Shown in pieces: positions 63,846 through 64,000 of a DNA stretch of 64,000 bases. A program made the position numbers and the translations under genes. Positions within the stretch are counted from its first letter, which is position 1, and the number at the start of each line of letters is the position of its first letter. The notes under the pieces were generated by a model, which saw nothing but the letters and a program-made list of their open reading frames with translations, had not been told where the DNA came from and made no database searches. Source of the DNA: Cellulomonas alba (lineage in GTDB: Bacteria > Actinomycetota > Actinomycetes > Actinomycetales > Cellulomonadaceae); contig NZ_JAUCGQ010000001.1 of assembly GCF_030362835.1 (NCBI RefSeq), positions 2,733,360-2,797,359 on the forward strand, in the 5' to 3' direction.

Positions 63846-64000
63846 GTTGCCTCCGAACGGGTCGAGAGCCCCTGAAGGATGCGCGTCTGTTCCTTGAGAA
63901 CTCAACAGTGTGCCAAGTAGTCGATGCCAATATGGCTCGCCTGGGTGTTTGCCTGGGTGGGTGTTGGCGTTGATTGACCGGGCTTGTTCGACCCCCGTCG
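63846..64000 (+). ncRNA. Leader of the 16S-23S-5S rRNA transcript (16S gene lies beyond the window)
   Basis: TCCTTGAGAACTCAACAGTG at about 63890 is the conserved sequence found upstream of 16S genes in actinobacteria. GTGCCAAGTAGTCGATGCCA follows, then two GCCTGGGTG repeats (63939 and 63951) that belong to the processing region. The mature 16S start motif (GAGAGTTTGATC) is not reached. Confidence 0.8.

Overview
The window is about 64 kb of very GC-rich DNA (well above 70 % by eye), with GTG starts and 1-4 bp stop/start overlaps throughout. It carries Actinomycetota markers: the mismatch endonuclease NucS, a DUF2550 gene behind the ATP synthase operon, Rho with a long Arg/Gln-rich insertion, and a DivIVA/Scy-like coiled-coil protein. 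Gene order and the oligosaccharide locus suggest a Cellulomonas-like member of Micrococcales. No phage, integrase, IS element or CRISPR array was found. Most of the window is conserved chromosomal backbone.

Layout. 0-4 kb: the end of a DJ-1/PfpI gene, small proteins, tRNA-Arg(CCG), and a FadR-type regulator divergent from an MFS exporter. 4-15.7 kb: argS-lysA, a secreted Ig-like repeat protein standing alone between two strong terminators, then hom-thrC-thrB and rho (aspartate-family amino acids, then termination factor). 15.7-22.6 kb: a lipoprotein acyl-CoA thioesterase-like gene, a truncated membrane-gene remnant, DinB, a two-gene envelope operon with a heptad-repeat secreted protein, and a PimB-like mannosyltransferase. 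22.8-34.8 kb: rpmE, prfA-prmC-tsaC-wecA-atpI, then atpBEFHAGDC. 34.8-42 kb: DUF2550, nucS, small membrane proteins, an Abhydrolase_9 protein and a flippase-like protein carrying a kinase-like domain. 42-51.7 kb: nagA and a LacI-controlled operon of ABC importer, alpha-xylosidase and beta-glucosidase. 51.7-63.2 kb: hydrolases, a TetR/oxidoreductase pair with a clear double operator, a long coiled-coil protein, and a membrane protein/lipoprotein/thioredoxin-TPR operon. 63.2-64 kb: tandem repeats followed by tandem promoters and the leader of an rRNA operon; the 16S gene should begin just past the window.

How the genes work together. The clearest functional unit is 44.3-51.7 kb. A LacI regulator and a solute-binding protein are transcribed apart from two promoters, each with a TCGAAGCGCTTCGA-type palindrome just after its -10. 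The operon encodes binding protein, two permeases and a YicI-type GH31 alpha-xylosidase. A terminator-like hairpin and a third, weaker operator then precede a GH1 beta-glucosidase. Alpha-xylosidase plus beta-glucosidase fits uptake and trimming of xyloglucan oligosaccharides. The importer has no ATPase gene here, so it probably borrows a shared one.

Most unusual points: a translated 54-bp triple repeat at the start of lysA; atpB starting at CTG; a 24-bp repeat translated into the N-terminus of the TetR-controlled oxidoreductase and a different 24-bp minisatellite upstream of the rRNA operon; mutually exclusive hairpins upstream of the flippase/kinase gene; and a fossil gene fragment behind the thioesterase. 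I saw no unmistakably new defence or biosynthetic system. The best candidates for undescribed biology are the heptad-repeat envelope operon and the kinase-flippase fusion.
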